Shown piece by piece: positions 8,016 to 15,382 of a DNA stretch of 17,729 bases; position 1 is the stretch's first letter; each line of letters begins with the position of its first letter. Location: contig CAYSWH010000039.1 in NCBI GenBank assembly GCA_964434775.1, forward strand, positions 1 to 17,729. The letters run 5' to 3'. A model generated the notes under the pieces. It was not told the DNA's origin. It made no database searches and saw only the letters and a list, made by a program, of their open reading frames with translations. The translations under genes and the position numbers were made by a program. The DNA comes from CAYSWH01 sp964434775 (GTDB lineage: Bacteria; Patescibacteriota; JACMRA01).

Positions 8016-8226
8016 ATGCTAAGAACATTTTGTTAATTTACTGTCTAATTTAGTTTTCTTTCTATAAATAAAATTCATTGTCAAAGAACTTTCAATCTAA
8101 TAATATGATTGTAGATTACAAACTAAGGATTTAGAGTTAATTTTTTTGATGGATTTATTGACATTAAAGTGCAAAAGAATAAAGAATTAAGGTAATGGCT
8201 TCCAATCAGTAAATCCTTGCTCTAAA
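8016..8226. promoter_or_regulatory. Divergent promoter region between MscS and TVP38-like genes
   Basis: A perfect TTGACA is present on each strand: 8084-8079 on the minus strand facing the channel gene, and 8158-8163 on the plus strand facing the 8227 start. The -10 elements are weak on both sides. TATAGA follows too closely (12 bases) on the minus strand, and TAAAGA is at 16 bases on the plus strand. Both genes are presumably transcribed from here. Confidence 0.45.
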
Positions 8227-8964
8227 ATGAATAAGATACCTAGAGAAAAGATAGGAAAAGTCAAAGAAAAGAAAAGTAAAATTAATCTCAAAAACGCCTT
8301 TTGGGCCGTGGGTTTGTTTGTATTGTGGATTTTTTTGGTTCCCAGAATTGAATCTTGGATTGGAGTCGAAAATATAAACAGAATCTTGGATGAGGCAGGG
8401 ATTTTTTCTCCATTAATCTTTATTGCCGCTAGGATTGTAGCCATAGTTGTCTCTCCACTAAATCTGGGCCCGCTTGGAATTATTCTGCATAGAGCCTTTG
8501 GTTTTTGGCCTTCTATTCTTTATTCTTCGATAAGTATTATTTTGGGTTGTACTATAAACTATTGGCTAGGAAAAATTTTCGGAAAAAGAGTTGCCAAGTG
8601 GTTTTTGAATGAAGATGAGACTGCTCTGCTTGAAAAATACGGTGAAAAATATTTGAATAAGAATCTTTTTACTTCAACCTTGATACTCTACTCTGCCAAT
8701 TATGAACTCGTAAGCTATGCGGCAGGATTAACAAAGCTTCCTTTTTGGAAATTCTTAATTAGTTTGACGATTGCGGCAATAATTAGAGTTCCTTTGGATG
8801 TTACTCAAGATCTATTGATTGGAAATAACAGCCTTTTGGCCTTGCTCTTGAATATTTCAACAATTTCATCTTCTACCTTGATTTTGTACTTAATCACTAA
8901 AGAAGATATCAAAAGTATTTTGAAATCAAGCAAAAGAAGTCTAATCACCGGCAAAAAAAAGTAG
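8227..8964 (+). CDS. TVP38/TMEM64 (DedA-like, VTT-domain) membrane protein
   Basis: This 245-residue polytopic membrane protein is of the SNARE-associated/VTT superfamily. A basic N-terminus (1-22) precedes a first helix (about 24-40). The VTT core runs from about 60 to 190: re-entrant-like SPLNLGPLG (76-84), a FGFWPSILYSSISIILG helix (91-107), the NYWLGKIFGKRVAKWF segment (111-126), and further helices at about 165-190 and 203-222. The C-terminus is basic. Related proteins act as flippases for undecaprenyl phosphate or phospholipids, or affect membrane homeostasis; which applies here is not known. The gene stands between a divergent promoter region and typA, 103 bases downstream. No Shine-Dalgarno is visible; the ATG at 8227 is the first in frame. 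Confidence 0.78.
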   Translation: MNKIPREKIGKVKEKKSKINLKNAFWAVGLFVLWIFLVPRIESWIGVENINRILDEAGIFSPLIFIAARIVAIVVSPLNLGPLGIILHRAFGFWPSILYSSISIILGCTINYWLGKIFGKRVAKWFLNEDETALLEKYGEKYLNKNLFTSTLILYSANYELVSYAAGLTKLPFWKFLISLTIAAIIRVPLDVTQDLLIGNNSLLALLLNISTISSSTLILYLITKEDIKSILKSSKRSLITGKKK

Positions 8965-9029
8965 ATTAAGCCCTAATTTGAATATCTTTGAATTTTGAAA
9001 AAGAAAAAATACCTCCAAAAAATATATTT

Positions 9030-9058
9030 TTGACAAATTGAACAAAAAAGTGTTTGAA
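9030..9058 (+). promoter_or_regulatory. Possible promoter for typA
   Basis: A perfect TTGACA (9030-9035) lies just upstream of the typA ATG, but the hexamer at 17-base spacing (TTTGAA, 9053-9058) is a poor -10. If used, the message would be almost leaderless. Confidence 0.3.
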
Positions 9059-9067
9059 AAGTAGGTT

Positions 9068-10921
9068 ATGTCTCAAGAATATACAGCAGAAAATATCAGA
9101 AATATTGCAATAATTGCTCACGTTGATCACGGAAAAACAACTTTTGTCGACGGTTTGATAAGACAAACGTTAGAGATTAGGAACGTAGAATCCTTGGGGG
9201 ATCTAATTATGGACAATATTGATCAGGAAAAGGAGAGAGGAATCACCATTAAGGCTAAGAATGCCAGCCTTTATTATAAAGATAATAAAATAAATATTAT
9301 TGATACACCGGGACACGCTGATTTTGGCGGAGAAGTTGAAAGAGCTCTCAAGATGGTTGATGGAGCAGCAATTTTGGTAGATGCCCAAGAAGGTCCCATG
9401 CCTCAGACCAAGTATGTTATGAAAAAGGCTATTGAACAAGGTTTGAAAATAATTGTCATTATCAACAAGGTTGATAAACCGGCGGCTGATCCGGCTAGAG
9501 CTTTGAGTTTGGTAGAAGACCTTTTTTTGGATTTAGGAGCTAACGATGAGCAAATGGATTTTCCGATTATTTACGCCAGTGGGGTGGAAGGCAAAGCAGG
9601 AAGCAGTCCTGACCAGTTGGAAGATGATTTATTTTGCTTCTTGGATAAAGTTTTGGAGGTTATCCCCAAACCCTTTGTCAAAGACGAGTCCGAGATTTCC
9701 GAGGATGGAGTAAATCCTTTGCAAATTCTGGTTTTGAATCTCCAATATGATTCTTACAAGGGAAAGATGGGAGCCGGGAAAATTACTGCCGGAAATATTT
9801 CCAAGAATATGCCTATTTGCTTGGTCAAAGAAGAAGGTAAGCTCGTAAACGGAAGAGCTACGGCCTTAATGATTTTTGACGGATTGGGTCTTAGAGAAGT
9901 AGAAAGTGCAGAAGCCGGAGAAATTGTTATGGTGGCCGGACTCGAGAATGTAGCAATTGGGGATACTATTTCTACTCCGGAATTTGCCAAGCCTTTGCCG
10001 AGAGTCGAAATTGATGAACCAACTATCAAAATGACTTTTGGAGTCAATACTTCTCCATTTTCAGGAAAGGAAGGGAAGATGACCACTTCCAGGCAAATCA
10101 GAGAAAGGTTGATGAAAGAATTAGAAACCAACGTGGCTTTGAGAATTGAGGAATATCCCGGTTCAAATGAAAGATTTATTGTCTCCGGTAGGGGAGAATT
10201 GCATTTAGCGGTTTTGATTGAAACTATGAGGAGAGAAGGCTTTGAGCTTGAAGTCAGTAAGCCGGAAGTTATTTTTAAAGAAGAAGCCGGTAAGAAAAAA
10301 GAACCATATGAAATTGTGGAAATTGATGTTCCACAAGAATATCAGGGAGCAGTGATGCAGGAGCTAGGCAAAAGAATGGCCAAAGTAGAGGATGTTTCCC
10401 CCAATGAAGCCAATACCGAGTTTCACTTCCAAGCACGCTTGGCTACAAGAGCTTTGATTGGTCTAAAAAGTTTTTTGATAACTGCCACCAAGGGTACGGT
10501 AGTTATGAATACCGTTTTTGACGGATTTGATGATCTTTTAAATTTAGACTTAAAAAGAGAAACCGGCAGCTTGGTTTCTAGTGACAACGGCAAAACTTCG
10601 GCATATGCTCTAGATAATGCTCAACAAAGAGGAGTTCTTTTCGTAGGTCCCGGTGTGGAGGTCTATTTAGGCATGGTCATTGGAGAGTATAGTAGAGTAG
10701 GTGATTTGGAGTTAAACCCTTGTAAAGAGAAAAAATTAACTAATGTTAGGGCTTCCGGCAGTGATGATTCGGTAATTTTGGCTACACCCAAGAAAATGAC
10801 CTTGGAAAATTGTCTGGAATATATAGGTGACGATGAATTAGTGGAAGTAACTCCTGCAAATTTGAGAATCAGGAAAAGATATTTGGATCCGAATGAAAGA
10901 AAAAAACAGAGATTACAGTAA
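9068..10921 (+). CDS. typA: Translational GTPase TypA/BipA
   Basis: The 617-residue ribosome-binding GTPase of the EF-G family acts in 50S assembly and stress or low-temperature growth. The G-domain motifs are intact: AHVDHGKTT (17-25, G1), RGIT (57-60, G2), DTPGH (79-83, G3), NKVD (133-136, G4) and a YASG G5-like motif (169-172). Domain II follows at about 210-305, then EF-G-like domains III and V (about 315-480) with the SGRGELHLAVLIETMRREG motif. The BipA-specific C-terminal domain closes the protein, including the NVRASGSDDS segment typical of the family. Length matches full-size TypA. The methyltransferase gene follows 12 bases after the stop and is probably in the same operon. The start at 9068 is supported by the position of G1 relative to family N-termini. 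Confidence 0.97.
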   Translation: MSQEYTAENIRNIAIIAHVDHGKTTFVDGLIRQTLEIRNVESLGDLIMDNIDQEKERGITIKAKNASLYYKDNKINIIDTPGHADFGGEVERALKMVDGAAILVDAQEGPMPQTKYVMKKAIEQGLKIIVIINKVDKPAADPARALSLVEDLFLDLGANDEQMDFPIIYASGVEGKAGSSPDQLEDDLFCFLDKVLEVIPKPFVKDESEISEDGVNPLQILVLNLQYDSYKGKMGAGKITAGNISKNMPICLVKEEGKLVNGRATALMIFDGLGLREVESAEAGEIVMVAGLENVAIGDTISTPEFAKPLPRVEIDEPTIKMTFGVNTSPFSGKEGKMTTSRQIRERLMKELETNVALRIEEYPGSNERFIVSGRGELHLAVLIETMRREGFELEVSKPEVIFKEEAGKKKEPYEIVEIDVPQEYQGAVMQELGKRMAKVEDVSPNEANTEFHFQARLATRALIGLKSFLITATKGTVVMNTVFDGFDDLLNLDLKRETGSLVSSDNGKTSAYALDNAQQRGVLFVGPGVEVYLGMVIGEYSRVGDLELNPCKEKKLTNVRASGSDDSVILATPKKMTLENCLEYIGDDELVEVTPANLRIRKRYLDPNERKKQRLQ

Positions 10922-10933
10922 ATTCGATAAACA

Positions 10934-11551
10934 ATGATGTCTTTAACATCGAACGATAGGAAAAAGCTGGAAAATTACTATTTGGAGTCTATCAGTGAAA
11001 ACCAAAGGTATGATCCTCAGTCTTTGCATTGGATAAGCAGGCAGAGTCAACATGTAAGATTTGAAGCACTCTATAAGAATTTTGACTTTGAAAAAAGAAG
11101 TTTATTGGATGTAGGTTGCGGTTACGGAGATTTATATGATTATCTAAACCACCAAAAAAGAGTTAAACTTGAATACCAAGGAATTGACTTTATGCAAGAG
11201 TTTGTCGATGCAGCAAAGGATAAATTTCCTCACAACTATTTTTTCCGAGGTGACTTTTTAGAACTATCAATGGCTAGAAAATTTGATTTTGTTGTGGGTA
11301 TCGGGATTACTTCAATAAGATACGATAATTCTCGGTTGTATTACTTCAACCTGATTAAAAAAATGTATGAAAGTTCTAACCATTCGGTTATTGTTACTTT
11401 TTTAAGAAAAGATGAGCATCCGGAGAACGAGACATACATAACATTTGATCCTTATGAAGTTTTGCACCAATATCTAACCGTAACTCCGAATATAAGAATT
11501 ATTAATGATTATCTGCGTTATGAGTTTATGCTAGTTTTAGATAAGGTCTGA
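10934..11551 (+). CDS. Class I SAM-dependent methyltransferase
   Basis: The 205-residue protein has a Rossmann-fold methyltransferase core. Motif I is LLDVGCGYGDL (57-67), the acidic residue of motif II is Asp85 in YQGIDF, and GDF (106-108) corresponds to motif III. FDFVVGIGI (117-125) is the strand leading to the active site. The substrate cannot be told from sequence; small molecules, lipids or proteins are all possible. Two ATG codons are adjacent (10934 and 10937), and neither has a Shine-Dalgarno. The gene lies 12 bases behind typA on the same strand, so the two are likely co-transcribed, although a functional link is not established. It ends TGA followed at once by TAA, a tandem stop. 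That placement of TGA fits standard stop usage in this genome. Confidence 0.85.
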   Translation: MMSLTSNDRKKLENYYLESISENQRYDPQSLHWISRQSQHVRFEALYKNFDFEKRSLLDVGCGYGDLYDYLNHQKRVKLEYQGIDFMQEFVDAAKDKFPHNYFFRGDFLELSMARKFDFVVGIGITSIRYDNSRLYYFNLIKKMYESSNHSVIVTFLRKDEHPENETYITFDPYEVLHQYLTVTPNIRIINDYLRYEFMLVLDKV

Positions 11552-11573
11552 TAAACGACTTTGGATTAACCTT

Positions 11574-11600
11574 TTGACTTAACAAGTTCAGCAATGTAAT
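11574..11600 (+). promoter_or_regulatory. Candidate promoter for the small ORF / FGYP-repeat gene
   Basis: TTGACT (11574-11579) is followed by TGTAAT (11595-11600) at 15-base spacing, or by TG-TAATTT at 17. RNA would start near 11607, giving a leader of about 75 bases that contains the hairpin at 11666-11682. Confidence 0.45.
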
Positions 11601-11665
11601 TTTTTCTTTATCTGTTTTTGTGCTGATTTATTTTCTTAAATCGACAATTAATTTTTGTAGAATTG

Positions 11666-11682
11666 TTTGACAGGAGGTCAAA
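11666..11682 (+). promoter_or_regulatory. Hairpin holding the strong Shine-Dalgarno in its loop
   Basis: TTTGAC (11666-11671) and GTCAAA (11677-11682) are perfect inverted repeats around a 5-base loop AGGAG. The full Shine-Dalgarno AGGAGGT (11672-11678) therefore occupies the loop and the top of the 3' arm. It lies 6 bases before the ATG at 11684. It is the only strong ribosome binding site seen in the window and may be under structural control. Confidence 0.6.
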
Positions 11683-11683
11683 A

Positions 11684-11767
11684 ATGAGTTATGCAAAGAA
11701 TACTTTTTTGATAATCCTTTTTGTGTTTATTTTTTATGTTTACAAACAACTTCTTTTGTTTTCTTAG
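11684..11767 (+). CDS. 27-residue hydrophobic small ORF (leader peptide or small membrane protein)
   Basis: ATG at 11684 follows an ideal Shine-Dalgarno (AGGAGGT, 6-base spacer) and opens a frame of 27 codons ending TAG at 11765-11767. The product starts MSYAKNTF and is otherwise a single hydrophobic stretch of Leu, Ile, Phe and Val, ending KQLLLFS. It overlaps the start of the secreted FGYP-repeat gene in another frame, and that gene's ATG (11736) lies inside it. It could be a leader peptide that couples translation to the downstream gene, a small membrane protein of the type I toxin style, or the true N-terminus of the downstream protein split by an indel in the T-run near 11730-11735. No homology is recognised, and the evidence is the ribosome binding site alone. 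Confidence 0.45.
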   Translation: MSYAKNTFLIILFVFIFYVYKQLLLFS

Positions 11768-12611
11768 AAATTCAAGAAACTTTACTATTACTGCTTTATC
11801 TTTTGTTATAATAAGCTCATTTTCTATAGTCGGGTATGTTTTAGTACAAGCAAATTCTGTAGAAAATACTGTTGAAGCTCAAACGGAAGAAAGATGTTTT
11901 TCGGAAACAGGTTATTGTATAAGTGGTTCAATTCGTGATTATTGGGAACAAAACGGCGGTTTGGCTGTTTTTGGTTATCCGACAACAGAGCAATACCGAG
12001 AAACAGTAGAGGGAAGAACTATTCAAGTGCAAATCTTTGAAAGAGATAGGCTCGAGATTCAAAACAATGGTGATATTACAGCAGGTAGACTCGGGGCTTT
12101 ATATTACGAAATGACGGGAAGCAGTGCACAATGCGATGTAATTAATGCCGAGGACTGGACTGAAGCTATTCACGTGGAACTTGATCGAGACGGGAATAGT
12201 ATCGGTGGTGCTGCCAGATTGGATAGTAGTAATGTATGTGATTTAATTGAAGTTGGTAAAGTAGATAATAACGGTATTGTGACCGGAGAACTTGAACCGG
12301 GTAAAAGGTATCACAACCTATGCGAGCCTTTTTTGAGCAATTACAAAAATAATGGTGGATTCCGGAGGTTTGGCTTTCCGATTACGGAAAAATTTGCTGA
12401 GAATGTTTTTTCCGAAGACGGAGGAAAATATGTTCAGGTTCAGTATTTTGAAAGAAGAAGGATGGAGCACCATACCTATTTACAAGGTAATCCTGTCTTG
12501 TACGGTTTGCTTGGCAAGCTAATTTATGATCAAGAATACGGAGATTCATTTAGTGAGACAAATATAAGGAATGCAGAATTAGACATTACAGGGCAAAGTA
12601 CTTGTATTTAA
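11736..12611 (+). CDS. Secreted two-repeat FGYP/VQYFER (LGFP-like) surface protein
   Basis: From ATG 11736 the product is 291 residues. A basic N-terminus (RNSRN at 11-15) and a hydrophobic stretch (about 17-38) ending near VQANS form a signal peptide. Two copies of a repeat follow: 57-107 (a DYWEQNGGLAVFGYP core, then IQVQIFERDRLE) and about 195-245 (SNYKNNGGFRRFGFP, then VQVQYFERRRME). This unit is common in secreted Chloroflexi and other bacterial proteins and resembles LGFP repeats associated with the cell wall. Six cysteines lie in the mature part (54, 61, 133, 168, 196, 290), an even number consistent with disulfides. The frame extends upstream to a TTG at 11721, but ATG 11736 gives the better signal peptide. 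Translation may depend on the overlapping small ORF. Confidence 0.8.
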   Translation: MFTNNFFCFLRNSRNFTITALSFVIISSFSIVGYVLVQANSVENTVEAQTEERCFSETGYCISGSIRDYWEQNGGLAVFGYPTTEQYRETVEGRTIQVQIFERDRLEIQNNGDITAGRLGALYYEMTGSSAQCDVINAEDWTEAIHVELDRDGNSIGGAARLDSSNVCDLIEVGKVDNNGIVTGELEPGKRYHNLCEPFLSNYKNNGGFRRFGFPITEKFAENVFSEDGGKYVQVQYFERRRMEHHTYLQGNPVLYGLLGKLIYDQEYGDSFSETNIRNAELDITGQSTCI

Positions 12612-12717
12612 CACTTAATTTTGGTTTCTTCCAAAAAATCAGTAATATAATCAAGTGCGAAATAGTATTTCAGGTTTATTGTCCATGTGGATTAATACGT
12701 TTTATTTCAAATTTATA

Positions 12718-12746
12718 TTGTAAAAATAATTTTAATTATATATAAT
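12718..12746 (+). promoter_or_regulatory. Promoter-like site P1 in the gene-poor region
   Basis: TTGTAA (12718-12723) and a perfect TATAAT (12741-12746) are 17 bases apart. The nearest confirmed start codon is more than 450 bases downstream, so the transcript either has a very long leader or encodes a separate RNA. Confidence 0.5.
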
Positions 12747-12755
12747 CTAGCGGTC

Positions 12756-12784
12756 TTGACAATCTTTTTTCTTTAGTATAAAAA
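12756..12784 (+). promoter_or_regulatory. Promoter-like site P2 in the gene-poor region
   Basis: A perfect TTGACA (12756-12761) is followed by TATAAA (12777-12782) at 15 bases or TAAAAA (12779-12784) at 17 bases. It begins 10 bases after the P1 -10 element, so the two are stacked in tandem. Confidence 0.5.
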
Positions 12785-13142
12785 TATATTACTTTATCAA
12801 TTTAACGGTTTATTACTATGATTGAAACGAATAATAACCATTTTATTTTTTACCAAGCTTAACATACGAGAGGGCCTCCTTGTCCTAATCGAATATTAGC
12901 TGATTACAGTAGAGGTTTTGATTTGAATATCTCTCAAAGTATTCGTAGTTTTACGATATTGACTTTATTGAACATCTTATTTTATCGCAAGTGTGATTTT
13001 TGGAACAGCGTTTTTCCTATTCCTGTGGATGGAAAGTTGACTAACAGTTTTTTAGAAAATAGCTCCATTTTTATAATGGTATTGTAAATCAAAGTGCTTT
13101 AATAAGTTAAATTTTAAATCGATCAGCTATAAGTAAAGAAAT

Positions 13143-13180
13143 GGCTAGTATTAGCCTAGAACGATTTAGTACGCTATAAT
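13143..13180 (+). promoter_or_regulatory. Promoter with inverted repeat upstream of the ABC transporter pair
   Basis: A perfect TATAAT (13175-13180) lies 18 bases before the ATG at 13198, with a weak -35 (TTAGCC, 13151-13156, 18-base spacer). GGCTA (13143-13147) and TAGCC (13152-13156) form an inverted repeat with a 4-base centre that overlaps this -35. Such placement would suit a repressor operator, though the repeat is short. Confidence 0.55.
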
Positions 13181-13197
13181 TTTAACATGAATTAATT

Positions 13198-14253
13198 ATG
13201 ACTAGAGAAGAAAAGTATCATAAAATATATCAATTTTTTAAAAACATCTTTAAATTCGAGAGACGGGTGAGAATTTTGCCCGTAAACTTTGACAAACCTT
13301 GGTGGAATATTATTTGGGAACAGAAGAAAATATTCGGCACTCTCTTAATACTTGAGTCTGTGCAATTTTCTTTCCATACCTTAATTCCATTGATAGCCGG
13401 ATGGGTTATTTCCCAGCAAGACTTAAACTACTTCTTTCTATTTATTGGAGTTTGGGCGGGAATAATGATCCTTAGTTTTGTTAGTATCTTTCTAGCTTGT
13501 CTTTACGAGCCGGTTGTAATGTTTAGTATTAATTATCACGGTCAGAAGTACTTTTTGACTACCGATCCGATTTATCATGCCACCCGTTCCAGTGGAGAAA
13601 TTATTTCCAAACTGGATAGAGCTTGGAGATCGTACGAGGATTTTCTGGATATTCTTAGTTTTGAGATAATCAAAATTGTCATTAGTTTAATCACGGTAGC
13701 GGTTACTTTTTTATATTTTGACCTTTGGCTGGGTTTAATATCACTGACTTTCTTTTTATTAATTGCGATTGCCGGGATGGGTGGTAGTGTAAGTATTAAC
13801 AAATTTACCGTGCCGGAATGGATAGAAAACGAAGATAAGCTAAAAGATGTTACCGTAGAAACTTTGCAGCAGGCTCAACATATCCGTTCAGTCTTTGCTT
13901 CCGATCAGCAAATGAAAAAGGTTGAAGAAAAAAATAAGAACATGATTACGATGATGGCCACGGTTTGGTATACTCACCATACATATGAGTTATTCGTAAG
14001 ATATTTATATTTAGCCAGTGTCGCAATAATCGGTTATGTGATTTATAGTTACATCAACTCAGGCAAAATAGACCCGACTATCGGAATTTCTTTGCTGGTA
14101 ACCTATATTTTGGGTTCAACAGATATTCTGTGGATTGGTCAAAAAGTTCAGCGTTTAACCGAAAGTGCCGAGAAGGCCAGGGATTTATTTGAATACGTTA
14201 AGAAGTTCGGCCGTCAATCGTATCCGGTATTAGAAGGTGACAAGAAAAAATAA
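13198..14253 (+). CDS. ABC exporter transmembrane subunit (ATPase on a separate gene)
   Basis: The 351-residue protein matches the membrane half of type I ABC exporters. After a basic N-terminal stretch (1-40) there are about six hydrophobic segments: near 47-70, 77-101, 155-173, 175-193, 264-285 and 292-312. Between the fourth and fifth, the helical extension carries ETLQQAQHIRSVFASD (about 221-236), a typical exporter feature, and KAREKF-type coupling residues recur near the end (ESAEKARDLFEYVKK). The protein stops at GDKKK, where fused exporters would continue into the nucleotide-binding domain. That domain is encoded 23 bases downstream in a different frame. The substrate is unknown; peptides, lipids and drugs are all handled by this class. 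The promoter at 13175-13180 fits this start; no Shine-Dalgarno is present. Confidence 0.83.
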   Translation: MTREEKYHKIYQFFKNIFKFERRVRILPVNFDKPWWNIIWEQKKIFGTLLILESVQFSFHTLIPLIAGWVISQQDLNYFFLFIGVWAGIMILSFVSIFLACLYEPVVMFSINYHGQKYFLTTDPIYHATRSSGEIISKLDRAWRSYEDFLDILSFEIIKIVISLITVAVTFLYFDLWLGLISLTFFLLIAIAGMGGSVSINKFTVPEWIENEDKLKDVTVETLQQAQHIRSVFASDQQMKKVEEKNKNMITMMATVWYTHHTYELFVRYLYLASVAIIGYVIYSYINSGKIDPTIGISLLVTYILGSTDILWIGQKVQRLTESAEKARDLFEYVKKFGRQSYPVLEGDKKK

Positions 14254-14276
14254 TTACTAACCTAATTCTTGAAATT

Positions 14277-15056
14277 ATGACTCATTCAATTAATTTAAAA
14301 AATCTACATTTTAACTACAATAGTAAAACTACGGTATTTAACGACCATTTTATGGATTTAACCGTACAAGAAAGTAGGGATAACAAATTATACGGAATAA
14401 TCGGGCCTTCGGGTACCGGTAAAACTACCTTGATTTCCATCTTGGGTGGTCAGCTTAAACCGGATGGAGGTCAGGTCTTGATCGACCAAGTAGATGTTTA
14501 CGGGGTTAATGACTCTTTGCGTAAGGATTTAATTGCCATGCAGCTACAAACGGCTACCAGCTTGAGGGGAGAATTGAGATACAATCTGTTGTACGGCCTC
14601 CCTAATGAAAAGCAATACGAAGATGATTACTTAATTCAAATCCTCAAGAATGTGGGCTTATGGGAAATCTTTTCTGAGAAAGACGGTCTACAAACTTTGA
14701 TTGGAGAAGGCGGTCTTAATCTTTCGGGTGGTCAGAGGCAGAGGCTGAATTTTGCCGGGCTATACCTTCGGGCTAAGTATTATAGGCCTACTTTAATTCT
14801 AATTGACGAGCCGACTAGCAGTTTGGACGAGATAAGTGAGAAGGCTATTACCAAGATGATTAATGATCTGGGAAAAATTGCTGTGACCATGGTAGTTGCA
14901 CACCGCCTGAAAACTTTGGATGATACTGTGGGAATCATGGATTCTTCGCTTTTGAAAGATGAGAAAGAAATGCAATTTTATGATAGGCGAACTCTTAGAG
15001 AAAAATCTCATTACTACCGTGATCTGATGGAAGGGAAGGCTGAATTGGAGGAATAA
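14277..15056 (+). CDS. ABC transporter ATP-binding protein, partner of the upstream TM subunit
   Basis: This 259-residue ATPase has every catalytic element. Walker A is GPSGTGKTT (43-51), the Q-loop region is MQLQTATS (88-95), the signature is LSGGQRQRL (149-157), Walker B is LILIDEP (173-179) followed by the D-loop SSLD (181-184), and the switch His is H209 in VVAHRL. It should dimerise on the cytoplasmic face of the transporter and drive export by ATP hydrolysis. It starts 23 bases after the membrane subunit gene, so the two form an operon and a split exporter. No Shine-Dalgarno precedes the ATG. Downstream, TGAAAA (15084-15089) and TTTTCA (15094-15099) form an AT-only hairpin without a T-run, at best a weak terminator. 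Confidence 0.92.
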   Translation: MTHSINLKNLHFNYNSKTTVFNDHFMDLTVQESRDNKLYGIIGPSGTGKTTLISILGGQLKPDGGQVLIDQVDVYGVNDSLRKDLIAMQLQTATSLRGELRYNLLYGLPNEKQYEDDYLIQILKNVGLWEIFSEKDGLQTLIGEGGLNLSGGQRQRLNFAGLYLRAKYYRPTLILIDEPTSSLDEISEKAITKMINDLGKIAVTMVVAHRLKTLDDTVGIMDSSLLKDEKEMQFYDRRTLREKSHYYRDLMEGKAELEE

Positions 15057-15148
15057 TATTATTATGAAATGACTTCCAATCTTTGAAAAGTTGTTTTCAT
15101 TAAGTTTACAACCTTGCCAGAACTGCATAATAATTTATTAATTACTAT

Positions 15149-15382
15149 ATGAGTGAATTATCGGACAAGGAAGGAGGTTATATCGGAGGAGTACCCTCGG
15201 AAATATTTAATCTTAATCCAGGAGAGTATAAATGTACTTTAAGGTCAGGAGTAAATGTAGTAATAACTATGAGTGACAGTCAGGTTAGAATAAGAGGCTA
15301 CGACAGTCAGGGAAGAGCTATATTTTTTAATGTAGAGACCGAAGCTTTTATTAGGCCGGATGTATTAAAATTAGACGTTTAA
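15149..15382 (+). CDS. Unknown 77-residue protein, N-terminal part of a stop-interrupted frame
   Basis: ATG at 15149 opens 77 codons ending in TAA (15380-15382). The product has a Gly/Glu-rich start, then a probable beta-rich domain (GEYKCTLRSGVNVVITM, VRIRGYD, AIFFNVETEAFI). It has no signal peptide or TM helix. No family is recognised. The same frame continues past the TAA for another 107 codons with protein-like sequence (see 15383-15706), so the 77-residue form may be a truncated product of a 184-residue ancestor. Upstream in frame a TAA at 15131 bounds the ORF. A weak promoter may exist (TTGCCA at 15114, TATTAA at 15136). It follows the ABC pair after 92 bases; no functional link is apparent. 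Confidence 0.6.
   Translation: MSELSDKEGGYIGGVPSEIFNLNPGEYKCTLRSGVNVVITMSDSQVRIRGYDSQGRAIFFNVETEAFIRPDVLKLDV

Larger units (their letters stand above)
12612..13197. other. 586-base gene-poor region with stacked promoter-like sites
   Basis: No convincing protein gene is seen. The left end holds a weak inverted repeat (TTTTGG 12619-12624, CCAAAA 12631-12636) without a T-run. Two promoter-like sites stand at 12718-12784. Downstream, one frame from ATG 12818 reads 14 codons to a TAA (12860-12862), then 74 more open codons to a TAA at 13085-13087. The translation is unremarkable and could be chance. A GC-rich patch, GAGGGCCTC, lies near 12870. The right end holds the promoter and inverted repeat before the ABC transporter gene. 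The stretch could encode an untranslated RNA or be a decayed gene. Confidence 0.5.

Noticed and set aside
8187..8444. Minus-strand open frame of 85 codons opposite the TVP38-like gene start
   Set aside because: It overlaps the coding sequence of a recognised membrane protein on the other strand and would block its promoter region.
9754..10131. Minus-strand open frame of 125 codons inside typA
   Set aside because: It is the antisense shadow of the well-conserved TypA coding sequence.
12619..12636. TTTTGG/CCAAAA inverted repeat after the FGYP-repeat gene as a terminator
   Set aside because: It has only two G-C pairs and no T-run follows, so a terminator call is not supported.
12863..13084. 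74-codon open frame without a start codon in the gene-poor region
   Set aside because: A run of this length is expected by chance in six frames of AT-rich sequence, and the translation has no recognisable motif. It is kept only as an observation within the region entry.
14799..15128. Minus-strand open frame of 109 codons
   Set aside because: Most of it is antisense to the ATPase gene, including the Walker B region, and its translation shows no protein-like pattern.
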